Below, one piece after another: positions 28,681 through 36,486 of a stretch of 64,000 nucleotides of DNA. The notes beneath the pieces are model-generated. The model did no database searches, was not told where the DNA came from, and saw only the letters and a list, made by a program, of their open reading frames with translations. Every line of letters begins with the position of its first letter. Positions within the stretch are counted from its first letter, which is position 1. The position numbers were made by a program, and so were the translations under genes. The stretch is from assembly GCA_004558825.1 (NCBI GenBank), contig SFDB01000005.1:33432-97431 (forward strand), read 5' to 3'. The DNA comes from Clostridiales bacterium. GTDB lineage: Bacteria > Bacillota > Clostridia > Christensenellales > CAG-138.

Positions 28681-29406
28681 ATGAACAGAGGATATGCGCG
28701 CATAGCGCCGGGGGCGCGTCTTAACGCAATAATAGAATTGACAGGCCGTTCGGACACCGTTGCGGACATAGGCTGCGATCACGGGCGTCTGGGGGCGGCG
28801 CTGCTTCAGTGCGAAAAGGTGCGGCATGTGATAGCCACGGACATAAGCGCAATGTCGCTTGAAAAGGGAAAACGGCTTGCGCAAAAATGCGGCCTTGGAG
28901 AAAAAATGAGCTTTTTCGAGGGCAGCGGACTTGAACCGCTTGCAAGAGAGCGCATAAAAGCCGATACCGCAGTCATTGCAGGCATGGGAGGGGAGCTGAT
29001 TGCCGAAATAATGGCGGCGGAACCCGAAATCGCTAAAAGCATAGGCGCATTTATATTGCAGCCTATGCGCGGCATTGAAAAGCTGCGCCTTTTCCTGCGC
29101 GAAAACGGCTATGCGGTAACAAACGAGAGGATAGTTTTTGAGGGCGGACGCTACTATCAGGTGATAAAGTGCTGTTTCGGCGGCGAAACGCCGAAGCTCG
29201 AGGGATTCCCCGAAGGTATGCAGTACATAGGGGAGATGAGCGTCATAAACGATGATCCGCTTTTGCGGCCGATGCTTGAGAAGAGGCGCGGCGGCCATAT
29301 CAAGCGCATAGAAAAGGCGCGCGCAAACGGCGCGGAGCTTTCTGGACTTGAAAAAGAGGTGCGGCTGATAGACGCGGTGTTGAAGATTGCGGAGGACAAG
29401 AAATGA
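28681..29406 (+). CDS. trmK: tRNA (adenine22-N1)-methyltransferase TrmK
   Basis: SAM-dependent methyltransferase making m1A22 in tRNA. 241 residues. SAM loop ADIGCDHGRLGAALL near residue 28; catalytic-region VIAGMGGELI near 93; the C-terminal coiled-coil helix is typical. No ribosome binding site is visible before the ATG at 28681; an in-frame ATG at 28663 is inside the apparent promoter. The end overlaps nif3 (ATGA), the usual Firmicutes gene pair. Confidence 0.92.
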   Translation: MNRGYARIAPGARLNAIIELTGRSDTVADIGCDHGRLGAALLQCEKVRHVIATDISAMSLEKGKRLAQKCGLGEKMSFFEGSGLEPLARERIKADTAVIAGMGGELIAEIMAAEPEIAKSIGAFILQPMRGIEKLRLFLRENGYAVTNERIVFEGGRYYQVIKCCFGGETPKLEGFPEGMQYIGEMSVINDDPLLRPMLEKRRGGHIKRIEKARANGAELSGLEKEVRLIDAVLKIAEDKK

Positions 29407-30167
29407 GAAAAGAAGACTTTTTAACAGAGCTTGAAGCGATAGCGCCAAAGGAGCTAGCGCTGCCGTTTGACAACGTAGGGCTTCTTGTGGGCACAACACG
29501 CGGCGAGATAAATCGGGTGCTCGTGGCGCTCGACTGTACGGACGCCGTGGCGCGTGAGGCGGTCGAGTTCGGCGCCGACATGGTTTTAACGCACCATCCG
29601 CTTTTCTTTACGCCGATAAAGCGCATACTTCCCGACGACCCGTCGACAAAGGCGGCATTTACGCTGATACGGAACGACATAGGCCTTTATGCCATGCATA
29701 CAAATCTTGACGCGGCGGACGGCGGAGTGAACGATGTGCTCTGCGAGAGGCTCGGCATAGTTGACCAAAAAGCGATAGGCGACGAACGCATTGCGAGGCT
29801 TGGAAGGCTTTCGCGTCCGCAAAGCTTTGGCGAGTTTGCGTGCGGCGTAGAGGAGAAACTCGATACGCGCGTCAAGGTGTGCGGAGACACGAATCGTGAA
29901 ATAGTCCGCGTTGCCGTGCTCGGCGGCTCGGGCGGCGGCGACGTGCGTCTCGTGAGCGATTGCGGCGCCGATGCGTTTGTGACAGGCGAAATCAAACATT
30001 CTCAGGCTATCGAGGCGGCGGAGCTTGGGCTTTGCGTCGTTTCGGCGGGCCATTACGAGACCGAAAAAGTCGTTATGTCGACAATTATTCCCCGTTTACA
30101 GAAAAAAGATAATAATGTAAAATATAAATTAGCCCAATATGACAAAACGTCGCTTGCGTCGCTTTGA
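29403..30167 (+). CDS. Nif3-like dinuclear metal centre protein
   Basis: NIF3/DUF34 family, a hexameric metal-binding protein, proposed GTP cyclohydrolase I-like but of uncertain function. 254 residues. N-terminal PFDNVGLLVG, metal-site HHPLFF and MHTNLDAADGGVND, and C-terminal SAGHYETEKV are conserved. This is the short form without the central PII-like insert. Overlaps trmK by 4 bases; GGAGG is inside the trmK end. Confidence 0.93.
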   Translation: MRKEDFLTELEAIAPKELALPFDNVGLLVGTTRGEINRVLVALDCTDAVAREAVEFGADMVLTHHPLFFTPIKRILPDDPSTKAAFTLIRNDIGLYAMHTNLDAADGGVNDVLCERLGIVDQKAIGDERIARLGRLSRPQSFGEFACGVEEKLDTRVKVCGDTNREIVRVAVLGGSGGGDVRLVSDCGADAFVTGEIKHSQAIEAAELGLCVVSAGHYETEKVVMSTIIPRLQKKDNNVKYKLAQYDKTSLASL

Positions 30168-30200
30168 TACGGGGCAGACTCCATAAGGAGGTATAAAACA

Positions 30201-30929
30201 ATGACTGATTTGGATAGGCTGTGGGAGTACCAGCAGGCGCGGCAAAGGCTTGTGACGTTCGAGAGGCAGATATTGTCTGCGCCCGATCACCAGAGGCTCG
30301 GCAAACTGCACCGCTTCCTTTCGCAGCAGCAGGCGACCATTTCGGAGCTTCAGGAGCAGATTGAGGCAAAGGTTGCCGAGTTTGATAAGTTCCGCGTGAT
30401 GGCGGCCGGATTCGAGCATGATCTTACACAGGAGACGTCCGAATTTCAATCGCTCAAAGACGACGAGCAGTGTACCGCGGCAGAAATGGCGGAATTTCGC
30501 CATAGAATCGATAGGCTTAACGAATCGGTGGAAAGCTGCAGACGCAGTCTTTACGACACCATAGCGTGGATCGAAAAAGCATCGACGACGCTCGAAGAGA
30601 CTTACCTTAAAGCAAAAAAGGCGAATAAGGAATATAAGACGCTCCATCAAAAATGCGAGGAGGACATAAAGTCGCATCAATCGGAGCTCGATGCGCTCAA
30701 GGCTGAGGCCGCTGAGAAGGAAAAGCCGATTCCCGCAGATGTGCTCGAGAAATATAAGGCCATATGCAAACGCTATCAGATGCCAATGGCAAAGCTTGAA
30801 AACGACCGCTGCGGCGAATGCAGCATGTCGCTGCCTGCGTCTGTAGCGCACAGCGTTGCGATGGGCAACAGGATTATTGAGTGTGAGAACTGCGGCAGGA
30901 TACTTTACGCTCCCGAAAACGCGGATTAG
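30201..30929 (+). CDS. Coiled-coil protein with C4 zinc ribbon
   Basis: 242 residues. The first ~175 are a long antiparallel coiled coil (charged heptads), and the last ~45 are a zinc ribbon with CGEC and CENCGRIL pairs (Cys-x2-Cys twice). This is the DUF164/CT398-like family often found after nif3. It probably binds nucleic acid or a partner protein. RBS AAGGAGG. rnpB starts about 20 bases after its stop. Confidence 0.85.
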   Translation: MTDLDRLWEYQQARQRLVTFERQILSAPDHQRLGKLHRFLSQQQATISELQEQIEAKVAEFDKFRVMAAGFEHDLTQETSEFQSLKDDEQCTAAEMAEFRHRIDRLNESVESCRRSLYDTIAWIEKASTTLEETYLKAKKANKEYKTLHQKCEEDIKSHQSELDALKAEAAEKEKPIPADVLEKYKAICKRYQMPMAKLENDRCGECSMSLPASVAHSVAMGNRIIECENCGRILYAPENAD

Positions 30930-30950
30930 GAGATTGACAATCGATTAAAG

Positions 30951-31290
30951 AGCGAGTAAGCTATGTGACCGCATGCGGCTTTGACCGTATGAGGAAAGTC
31001 CGAGCTCCGCAGGGCAGAGTGCCGGGTAACACCCGGTGGAGGCGACTCCAAGGAAAGTGCAACAGAAATAGACCGCCGCTTTTAGCGGTAAGGATGGAAA
31101 GGCGAGGTAAGAGCTCACCGGCGACATGGCGACTTGTCGGCCCTGTAAACCCCACTCGGAGCAAGATTGGAATGAGAGCATTTAATGGCGGCCCGTCACG
31201 CTCTCGGGAATCGCTTGAGCGTATCGGCAACGATGCGCCTAGATAGATGGTCACACTTAGACAGAACTCGGCTTACGGCTTGCTCGCCGA
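30951..31290 (+). ncRNA. rnpB: RNase P RNA (M1-type, class A)
   Basis: Catalytic RNA that matures tRNA 5' ends. Conserved blocks are readable in order: GAGGAAAGTCCGAGCTC, GGGCAGAGTGCCGGGTAACA, GTGCAACAGAAA, GGTAAGAGCTCACCGG, TGTAAACCCCACTCGGAGCA, GGCGGCCCGTC, GGAATCGCTTGAG and ACAGAACTCGGCTTA. Helix P1 closes: GCGAGTAAGC (30952-30961) with GCTTGCTCGC (31278-31287). A TTGACA at 30934 has no -10 at the right distance, so the promoter may lie inside the preceding gene. Confidence 0.97.
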
Positions 31291-31329
31291 GATACAGAAT
31301 TGATTTGCGGCAGACGCTGACGCCGCGCG

Positions 31330-31361
31330 GATCGCTGACAGAATATGTCGGCGATCTTTTT
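31330..31361 (+). terminator. Intrinsic terminator of rnpB
   Basis: GATCGCTGACA-gaata-TGTCGGCGATC (11 bp, one G.U) followed by five T residues. Confidence 0.9.
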
Positions 31362-31404
31362 ATGACGGCTCGTGCCTATCCCGAAAACCGGCTTTCATAG
31401 ATGC

Positions 31405-31534
31405 AATCTGTCGATAAACCCGGATGTGATAAGAGGCGCAGCATCTTATGTTAAATCCGGCTCTGACGACATGTGCGTCAGAGCCGGATGGAAACCCGTA
31501 AAAACTCGAAAAAGTGGCGTTTAGCCACTTTTTT
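31405..31534 (+). repeat. Structured intergenic repeat, copy 1
   Basis: About 130 bp containing three hairpins: a stem ATAAGAGGC/GCATCTTAT (31430-31450, one mismatch), a 13-bp perfect stem TCCGGCTCTGACG/CGTCAGAGCCGGA (31456-31488) and a terminator-like AAAAAGTGGC-gttta-GCCACTTTTTT (31509-31534). A second copy lies inverted at 39399-39583; the last 38 bases (about 31494-31531) are identical between copies. It lies between rnpB and the end of rplL. Confidence 0.8.
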
Positions 31535-31545
31535 CAAAAGTCGCA

Positions 31546-31573
31546 AAACCCGCCGCAGGCCTGCGGCGGGTTT
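31546..31573 (-). terminator. Terminator of rplJL
   Basis: Perfect 28-base palindrome (AAACCCGCCGCAGG / CCTGCGGCGGGTTT), 34 bases after the rplL stop on the minus strand, followed by TTTT. Confidence 0.8.
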
Positions 31574-31606
31574 GTTGTGCTTTGACAGCGCGCAAAGGCG
31601 CGGTGA

Positions 31607-31972
31607 TTATTTGATTTCGCAGGTTGCGCCGACGGCCTTGAAGGCTTCGACCATCTTTTCGGCTTCTTCCTTGGAGATGCCCTCTTTGAGGGTGCTGGGA
31701 GCGCCGTCTACGAGATCCTTTGCTTCCTTGAGGCCGAGGCCGAGAAGACCGCGGACTTCCTTGATAACGTTGATCTTCTTGTCGCCGACTTCCTTGAGGA
31801 TTACGTCGAATTCCGTCTTTTCTTCTACTTCCTCGGCAGCGGCGGCGGGGCCGGCAACAACGGTGGGAGCGGCAGCGGATACGCCGAACTCCTCTTCGAG
31901 AGCCTTAACGAGCTCAGCGAGCTCAAGAACGGTCATGGCCTTGATATCGGCAATAAGTTGTTCCTTATTCAT
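31607..31972 (-). CDS. rplL: 50S ribosomal protein L7/L12
   Basis: Flexible stalk protein that recruits translation factors. 121 residues: N-terminal dimer domain, Ala/Glu-rich hinge ([19 protein letters not shown]) and C-terminal domain with [25 protein letters not shown] upstream. Second gene of the rplJ-rplL operon; rpoB does not follow. Confidence 0.98.
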   Translation of the reverse strand: MNKEQLIADIKAMTVLELAELVKALEEEFGVSAAAPTVVAGPAAAAEEVEEKTEFDVILKEVGDKKINVIKEVRGLLGLGLKEAKDLVDGAPSTLKEGISKEEAEKMVEAFKAVGATCEIK

Positions 31973-32005
31973 TATTGATTCCTCCTGTAAAATATCCTTT
32001 TTTAA

Positions 32006-32548
32006 TTACTCAGCGGCGGCCTCAGAGGCTGCATCTTCTGTTTTGGGAGCACCGCCCATATTCTCGGCTATAGCGTTGAGAACTCTTGCGAAGCCGGAGA
32101 TCGGGGACATCATGCTGCCAAGCATTCTTGCAATAAGAACTTCGCGCGACGGAAGGTCTGCAAGCGCGTCCATGTCTGCGGGAGACGATACGACGCCGTT
32201 GATCAGGCCGCCCTTGACGGCGCACTTCTTATACTTTTTGATGGCGTCCTTGATGATCTTAGCGGGTGCGACGGCATCGTTATAACCAAAAGCGAATGCG
32301 GACGGCCCTTTAAGCATCTCGTTAACGGACTCGTCTGTACCGTTTTCTCTTGCTGCACGCTCGACTATCGTGTTCTTGAGAACAACGTATTCGACGCCCG
32401 CTTTACGCATCTCGCTGCGAAGATTTGTAACCTCTTCGACCGTGAGACCGCGATAATCAAAGAAAACTACGGACTGAGCCTTTTTGAGCTTTTCAGCTAC
32501 TTCGGCAACCTGTGTGGCTTTCATCTCGATGATCTTGATGTTTGCCAT
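32006..32548 (-). CDS. rplJ: 50S ribosomal protein L10
   Basis: Stalk base that carries L7/L12 dimers. 180 residues. FDYRGLTVEEVTNLRSEMRK and YVVLKNTIVERAA are typical. Strong GAGGAGGTGAAACC before the ATG. Preceded by an L10 leader with its own promoter. rplK and rplA are not upstream, which is unusual for Firmicutes. Confidence 0.97.
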   Translation of the reverse strand: MANIKIIEMKATQVAEVAEKLKKAQSVVFFDYRGLTVEEVTNLRSEMRKAGVEYVVLKNTIVERAARENGTDESVNEMLKGPSAFAFGYNDAVAPAKIIKDAIKKYKKCAVKGGLINGVVSSPADMDALADLPSREVLIARMLGSMMSPISGFARVLNAIAENMGGAPKTEDAASEAAAE

Positions 32549-32571
32549 GGTTTCACCTCCTCAAGAAATAA

Positions 32572-32690
32572 TAAAACCAAAATCCCCTGCCTACGACAGG
32601 GGATTGCTGCATAACTGAAGATAAAGCCTGCATCAACCTCGGCAAGAAATTAAGCTTACGCACTTGCTGTCTTTGGCAGATGTCTTTCGA
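32572..32690 (-). promoter_or_regulatory. Ribosomal protein L10 leader with attenuator
   Basis: The minus-strand RNA contains the L10(L12)4-binding leader core (CAAAGACAGCAAGTGC, TAAGCTTAATTTCTTGCCG, then GAGG). This is followed by an intrinsic terminator AATCCCCTG-tcgtagg-CAGGGGATT (32605-32581) with TTGGTTTTATT. This fits autogenous attenuation of rplJL by the L10 complex. Confidence 0.88.
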
Positions 32691-32697
32691 CCCAAAA

Positions 32698-32726
32698 ACT
32701 TTATCACATATCCGACAAGCTGTCAA
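32698..32726 (-). promoter_or_regulatory. Promoter of the L10 leader/rplJL
   Basis: On the minus strand, TTGACA (32726-32721), 17-base spacer, TAAAGT (32703-32698). Confidence 0.72.
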
Positions 32727-32764
32727 TGCGCCGGACAAATATATTTCGCTGAAATCATAGGATA

Positions 32765-33196
32765 TCAGCCCCAGTCGCTCCAGTCGCCGCCGTCATCTCC
32801 GCCGTCTGTCGGATTGGGGGTCTCGACGGGCGATGATGGCGCTGTTGTCGAAACAGGGGTGGATGATACATTCCCGCTCGGGGTTGCGGTCGGTGCGATT
32901 GTTGAAGCGGGCGTGGGAGTCGATTGAGAGCCGCTGTCGGTCGGGTTGAGCCATTCATCGCCCCAGTCTGCGGGAGGCGTGACTTCGTTTTCCCCCGTGG
33001 GCAGCGCATCAAGATCAAGAGCGGTTGGGAGCGGCGAATTGCCTATATCAACCTTATTCTTCTCGCTGCCTTGGTTGCTCTTGTCTATATCAACGACGTC
33101 GCCGCCGTTGCCGTGGGAGCATGAAACGGCCGCAAGCATGGGCGCCGTGATGAACGCCGCACACAAAAGTATCATAAGTATTTTATTTATTTTCAC
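32765..33196 (-). CDS. Small lipoprotein with Ser/Thr/Pro-rich tail
   Basis: 143 residues from a GTG at 33196, chosen for AAAGGAGGCGTACAA just upstream. The signal peptide KINKILMILLCAAFITAPML ends in a lipobox (AAVSC). The mature part is low-complexity: a polar N-segment, then PTGENEVTPPADWGDEW, a Ser/Thr/Pro linker and a C-terminus rich in Gly/Asp/Trp (DGGDDGGDWSDWG). No recognised domain. The repeated DWGDEW / GDWSDWG-like ends are odd. Function unknown; likely a cell-surface protein. Confidence 0.72.
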   Translation of the reverse strand: MKINKILMILLCAAFITAPMLAAVSCSHGNGGDVVDIDKSNQGSEKNKVDIGNSPLPTALDLDALPTGENEVTPPADWGDEWLNPTDSGSQSTPTPASTIAPTATPSGNVSSTPVSTTAPSSPVETPNPTDGGDDGGDWSDWG

Positions 33197-33375
33197 TTGT
33201 ACGCCTCCTTTTGCGCTTTTATGCGCAAAACATTCATATATATAACGAGCCATGCGGACACATGGTTCTTCGGTTAGTTCAATATTTTATGCGGCATCAC
33301 AGGGACAGAGCATTTGGCCCTGTCCCAATATAGACGCCGCCTGACCGCATCAGAAATAATGAATGTTTGATTTTC

Positions 33376-33477
33376 TCAAAAAGGTCCCCACATCGACGGC
33401 CACGGTACTTCTATGTCCATAACGGCATTCTGTACTTCAAAACGTACAACTTCCATTGTCGGCATATCAAACTTCAT
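33376..33477 (-). CDS. 33-residue peptide gene
   Basis: ATG at 33477 preceded by GGGAGGTGCTTGTC, with a TTGACT-N17-TATGCT promoter upstream. The product begins MKFDMPTMEVVRFEVQNAVM and ends VPWPSMWGPF. There is no signal peptide and no cysteine. The pattern MKF..P.MEVVRF.V resembles short Firmicutes peptides of the form MKYEKPEMEVV.F, some of which are RiPP precursors; this similarity is from memory. No modifying enzyme is adjacent. It is divergent from hydA. The hairpin GGGACAG / CTGTCCC (33302-33326) lies downstream. Confidence 0.6.
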   Translation of the reverse strand: MKFDMPTMEVVRFEVQNAVMDIEVPWPSMWGPF

Positions 33478-33532
33478 GACAAGCACCTCCCTTCATGCAG
33501 GCTTATCGCTTTACGCGATAAAATACTAAAAA

Positions 33533-33561
33533 AGCATACCATTTCTTAAATCGGCAGTCAA
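33533..33561 (-). promoter_or_regulatory. Promoter of the 33-residue peptide gene
   Basis: On the minus strand, TTGACT (33561-33556), 17-base spacer, TATGCT (33538-33533). A small hairpin TATCGC-gtaaa-GCGATA lies in the leader (33504-33520). Confidence 0.7.
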
Positions 33562-33659
33562 TATATAATTAAGAAAAAATCAATCGTTTCAGGCGCAGGC
33601 TTTGCCTGAATATATTTCAAGTATTGCAAATCAAACGCGTAAATGGACATTTATGCTTG

Positions 33660-33688
33660 TTGACACGGCTTTAAGTATGATGTAACAT
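33660..33688 (+). promoter_or_regulatory. Promoter of the [FeFe] hydrogenase gene
   Basis: TTGACA, 17-base spacer, TAACAT, about 80 bases before the ATG at 33769. A stem TTCAGGC/GCCTGAA at 33589-33611 lies further upstream. Confidence 0.65.
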
Positions 33689-33768
33689 ACAATCAGTGAG
33701 CCTATGCTCGCTTTATAACGTTTAACTCCGGATGAGGCCGGAAATACATACAGAAAGGATTTTGGGTA

Positions 33769-35502
33769 ATGATTACATTCAAAATCGATGGCAAAACCGT
33801 TCAGTGTGAAGAGGGCAAGACCGTATTGGAGGCGTGCCTTGACAACGGCATCAAGATCCCCACGCTGTGCAATCTCAAGGACATCAATAACATCGGCGCA
33901 TGCCGCATGTGTCTTGTTGAGGACGGAAAGAGCGGCAAGCTTCAGGCTTCCTGCGTTCTCCCCGTTTCTGAAGGATTGGAAATAAAAACGGCTACGCCGA
34001 AGGTGCTTAACGCAAGACGCGCTGTGCTTGAGCTGATCCTCTCGGATCACGACCGCTCCTGCCTCACATGCAAGCGTAACCATCACTGTGAGCTTCAGAC
34101 GCTTTCCGAAGAGCTCGGCATTACCGATATAGAATTTGACGGCGAGCGTCCGCTCAGGACTGTCGACGAGCTTTCTCCGAGCATTGTGAGGGATAACAAC
34201 AAGTGCATCCTTTGCCGCCGCTGCGTTGCCGCCTGCGAAAAGACGCAGGGCGTCAGTGCAATCGGTATGCAGAACCGCGGCTTCAAGACAGAAGTCGGCG
34301 TTCCGTTCGGCAAGGGCCTCTCCGAAACCGCCTGCATCAACTGCGGTCAGTGCATCGCCGCATGCCCGACAGGCGCTCTTACGGAAAAGGATTCCACAAA
34401 GGCTGTATGGGATGCTCTTAAGGATCCCGACATGTATGTAGTATTCCAGCCCGCTCCCGCAGTGCGTATCGCAATCGGCGAAGAATTCGGCTTCCCGATA
34501 GGTACGGCCACAACAGGCAAGCTTGTTGCGGCAATGCGCCGCCTCGGCGCCGACAAGGTGTTTGACGTCGATTTCGGTGCCGACCTTACGATTATGGAGG
34601 AAGGTACAGAGCTTATCAACAGGATTAAGAACGGCGGTGTACTGCCGATGATAACCTCCTGCAGCCCCGGCTGGATAAGCTACTGCGAGCATTTCTACCC
34701 TGAGTTCATACCGAATCTCTCGACCTGCAAGAGCCCGAACCAGATGCAGGGAGCTATCACAAAGACATACTTCTGTGAGAAGAACGGTCTCGATCCGCAT
34801 AAGGTATTCGTGGTGTCCGTAATGCCCTGCACTGCCAAGAAGTATGAGATATCCCGTTCCGAGATGGGCCGCGACGGCTATAGGGACGTTGACGCCAACC
34901 TCACGACGCGCGAGCTTGCGAGGATGATCCGTCAGGCGAGCATAGATTACGCAAACCTCCCCGACGAGCAGTTTGATTCCATTCTCGGCGACTCCACCGG
35001 CGCCGCTGTAATATTCGGCGTAACGGGCGGCGTTATGGAGGCTGCTCTGCGTACGGTCGCGGACGTTCTCACCGGCAAGGATATCGAAAGCATCGAATAT
35101 AACGCTGTTCGCGGACTTGACGGCATAAAGGAAGCGACCGTCAACGTAGACGGTATGGACATCAACGTCGCCATCGTTCATGGCACGGCAAACGCCGGCA
35201 AGCTTCTTGAAGCGATCAAGCGCGGCGAAAAGAATTACCACTTTATCGAGATAATGGGCTGCCCGGGCGGCTGCGTAACAGGCGGCGGCCAGCCTTACGT
35301 CGATGCACGCACGCGCTACTTTGTAGATCCGAAGGCTGCGCGCGCCAAGGCGACATACAGCGAGGATCGCGCGATGCCCATCAGGAAATCGCACAAGAAT
35401 CCGTCGATACAGATTCTTTATAAAGAGTTCCTCGGCGAACCCAACAGCCATAAGGCCCATGAGCTGCTCCATACGCACTATACGGATAAGAGCGGTAAAT
35501 AA
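33769..35502 (+). CDS. hydA: [FeFe] hydrogenase, group A
   Basis: Reduces protons to H2 using ferredoxin electrons. 577 residues. Domains: N-terminal [2Fe-2S] (about 1-75; CNLKDINNIGACRMC); His-ligated [4Fe-4S] (CLTCKRNHHC); two [4Fe-4S] ferredoxin motifs (CILCRRCVAAC and CINCGQCIAACP); H-cluster domain with TSCSPGW, MPCTAKK and MGCPGGCVTGG; C-terminal small-subunit domain. This is the classic monomeric clostridial form. Isoleucine codons here are mostly ATC, unlike the ATA-rich neighbours, consistent with high expression. The hydEFG maturases are not in the window. Confidence 0.97.
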   Translation: MITFKIDGKTVQCEEGKTVLEACLDNGIKIPTLCNLKDINNIGACRMCLVEDGKSGKLQASCVLPVSEGLEIKTATPKVLNARRAVLELILSDHDRSCLTCKRNHHCELQTLSEELGITDIEFDGERPLRTVDELSPSIVRDNNKCILCRRCVAACEKTQGVSAIGMQNRGFKTEVGVPFGKGLSETACINCGQCIAACPTGALTEKDSTKAVWDALKDPDMYVVFQPAPAVRIAIGEEFGFPIGTATTGKLVAAMRRLGADKVFDVDFGADLTIMEEGTELINRIKNGGVLPMITSCSPGWISYCEHFYPEFIPNLSTCKSPNQMQGAITKTYFCEKNGLDPHKVFVVSVMPCTAKKYEISRSEMGRDGYRDVDANLTTRELARMIRQASIDYANLPDEQFDSILGDSTGAAVIFGVTGGVMEAALRTVADVLTGKDIESIEYNAVRGLDGIKEATVNVDGMDINVAIVHGTANAGKLLEAIKRGEKNYHFIEIMGCPGGCVTGGGQPYVDARTRYFVDPKAARAKATYSEDRAMPIRKSHKNPSIQILYKEFLGEPNSHKAHELLHTHYTDKSGK

Positions 35503-35590
35503 GCCTTAAATTAAATGATATCCTCACATGTGCCGCGCGAAAGCTTTGCCTGAATGTGACGGCAAGCGTGCGGAGTGAATAAGAGCTCAT

Positions 35591-35626
35591 AAAACCTCCT
35601 TGGGACGTTAGTCTAAAGGAGGTTTT
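35591..35626. terminator. Bidirectional terminator between hydA and the TipAS-domain gene
   Basis: AAAACCTCCT / AGGAGGTTTT stem with a 16-base loop. A-tract on one side and T-tract on the other, so it can serve both convergent genes. Confidence 0.75.
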
Positions 35627-35683
35627 GAGTTTGCGCTATTTGATATAGGCGCGCAGCCTGCAAAAGCAAATGGTGCAATTCGT

Positions 35684-36091
35684 CTATGCCTCAACGCGGC
35701 CGCAATATGCTTCTATTGCTTTTGCGGCAAGCTCCGCCGTGCCGCTGCCGCCTGCCCTGTCTATGTTTTCCGTCATGCTGCCGCCGCCGGCGTACATAGC
35801 GGCGAGCGAGCGAAGAATCTGCGGCGTGCAGTTATAATAATGCTCGGTGATATAGCCGCGAAGCCGTTCAACGAGTGAAATTACAGGCTTGCTGTCGGCG
35901 GGCATGCCGCGAAGCGCGCCGAAGCGCGCGAATATGTCCATTAAACCGTCCGCAATGGCTTTGCTTTCGCGTTCCGTTCTGCCCGCGCTTTTTTCCTCAA
36001 ACTCTCTGTAGGCGTCCGTATGACCCCACATTGCCTTTGCGCGTGCGGTTTCATTGTCAATCATGCTTGAATCGAATGCCGAAAAGTCCAT
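35684..36091 (-). CDS. TipAS-type ligand-binding domain protein (split from its MerR HTH)
   Basis: 135 residues matching the TipAS antibiotic-recognition domain: helical bundle with AMWGHTDAYREFEEKSAGRT near residue 20 and a C-terminal MYAGGGSMTENIDRAGG. It has its own start (ATG 36091) with GGAGGGGAAAAC. The ATG lies inside the last codons of the upstream MerR gene but in the -1 frame. In ordinary TipA-like proteins the two parts are one chain; here they are two overlapping genes, or a recent frameshift. The domain appears complete. Confidence 0.8.
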   Translation of the reverse strand: MDFSAFDSSMIDNETARAKAMWGHTDAYREFEEKSAGRTERESKAIADGLMDIFARFGALRGMPADSKPVISLVERLRGYITEHYYNCTPQILRSLAAMYAGGGSMTENIDRAGGSGTAELAAKAIEAYCGRVEA

Positions 36092-36420
36092 GTTTTCCCC
36101 TCCGTAATTATCATCACGTTTACTGCCGAAATAATGTTGTCGATTCGCTCGCGCTTGAGCTTTAGAAGCCTGAGCTGCTGCTCCGGCGCCTTTCTTTTTT
36201 CAAAGCCGGGCGAATCTATTATTTTGGCTATTTCCCTGAGCGAGAACTCAAGCTCTCGGAACAGCATTATGCAATGAAGCCTTTTGAGCGCATCTTCATC
36301 ATATAATCTGTACCCTGCTTCGGTTAATGCGGAGGGCTTCAAAAGCCCTATCGAGTCATAATAGCGAAGCGTTCTTATGCTTACGCCCGTCGCGCTGCTT
36401 ACGTCCTTGACTGTTTTCAA
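36061..36420 (-). CDS. MerR-family HTH regulator, N-terminal half of a TipA-like protein
   Basis: 119 residues: winged HTH (ATGVSIRTLRYYDSIGLLKPS) and dimerisation helix (LRLLKLKRERIDNIISAVN). The start is a TTG at 36420 with GGAGG nine bases upstream; the nearby ATG is out of frame. After ITEGK the frame leaves the expected MDFSAFDSS sequence, which continues one base back as the next gene. It should activate its own promoter (19-bp spacer, below). Confidence 0.82.
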   Translation of the reverse strand: MKTVKDVSSATGVSIRTLRYYDSIGLLKPSALTEAGYRLYDEDALKRLHCIMLFRELEFSLREIAKIIDSPGFEKRKAPEQQLRLLKLKRERIDNIISAVNVMIITEGKTWTFRHSIQA

Positions 36421-36442
36421 CGTTCATCGCCTCCGTAATTGG

Positions 36443-36473
36443 AGTATAAAGCATAACGCTGCGTCATGGTCAA
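36443..36473 (-). promoter_or_regulatory. MerR-type promoter with 19-bp spacer
   Basis: On the minus strand, TTGACC (36473-36468), 19-base spacer, TATACT (36448-36443). An imperfect dyad CATGACG-cag-CGTTATG sits between the elements. The overlong spacer and central dyad are the hallmark of promoters that MerR/TipA proteins activate by DNA distortion. Confidence 0.82.
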
Positions 36474-36486
36474 TATGTTTTTGAGA

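Noticed and set aside
33631..35478. A 615-codon open frame on the minus strand of hydA
   Set aside because: It is antisense to a clear [FeFe] hydrogenase, has no RBS, and its product is rich in Arg/His/Tyr/Ala with no domain; a shadow of the GC-biased third positions.
33599..35554. GCTTTGCCTGAAT direct repeat on both sides of hydA as an insertion mark
   Set aside because: Thirteen bases are expected by chance several times in 64 kb, and no other sign of insertion is present.
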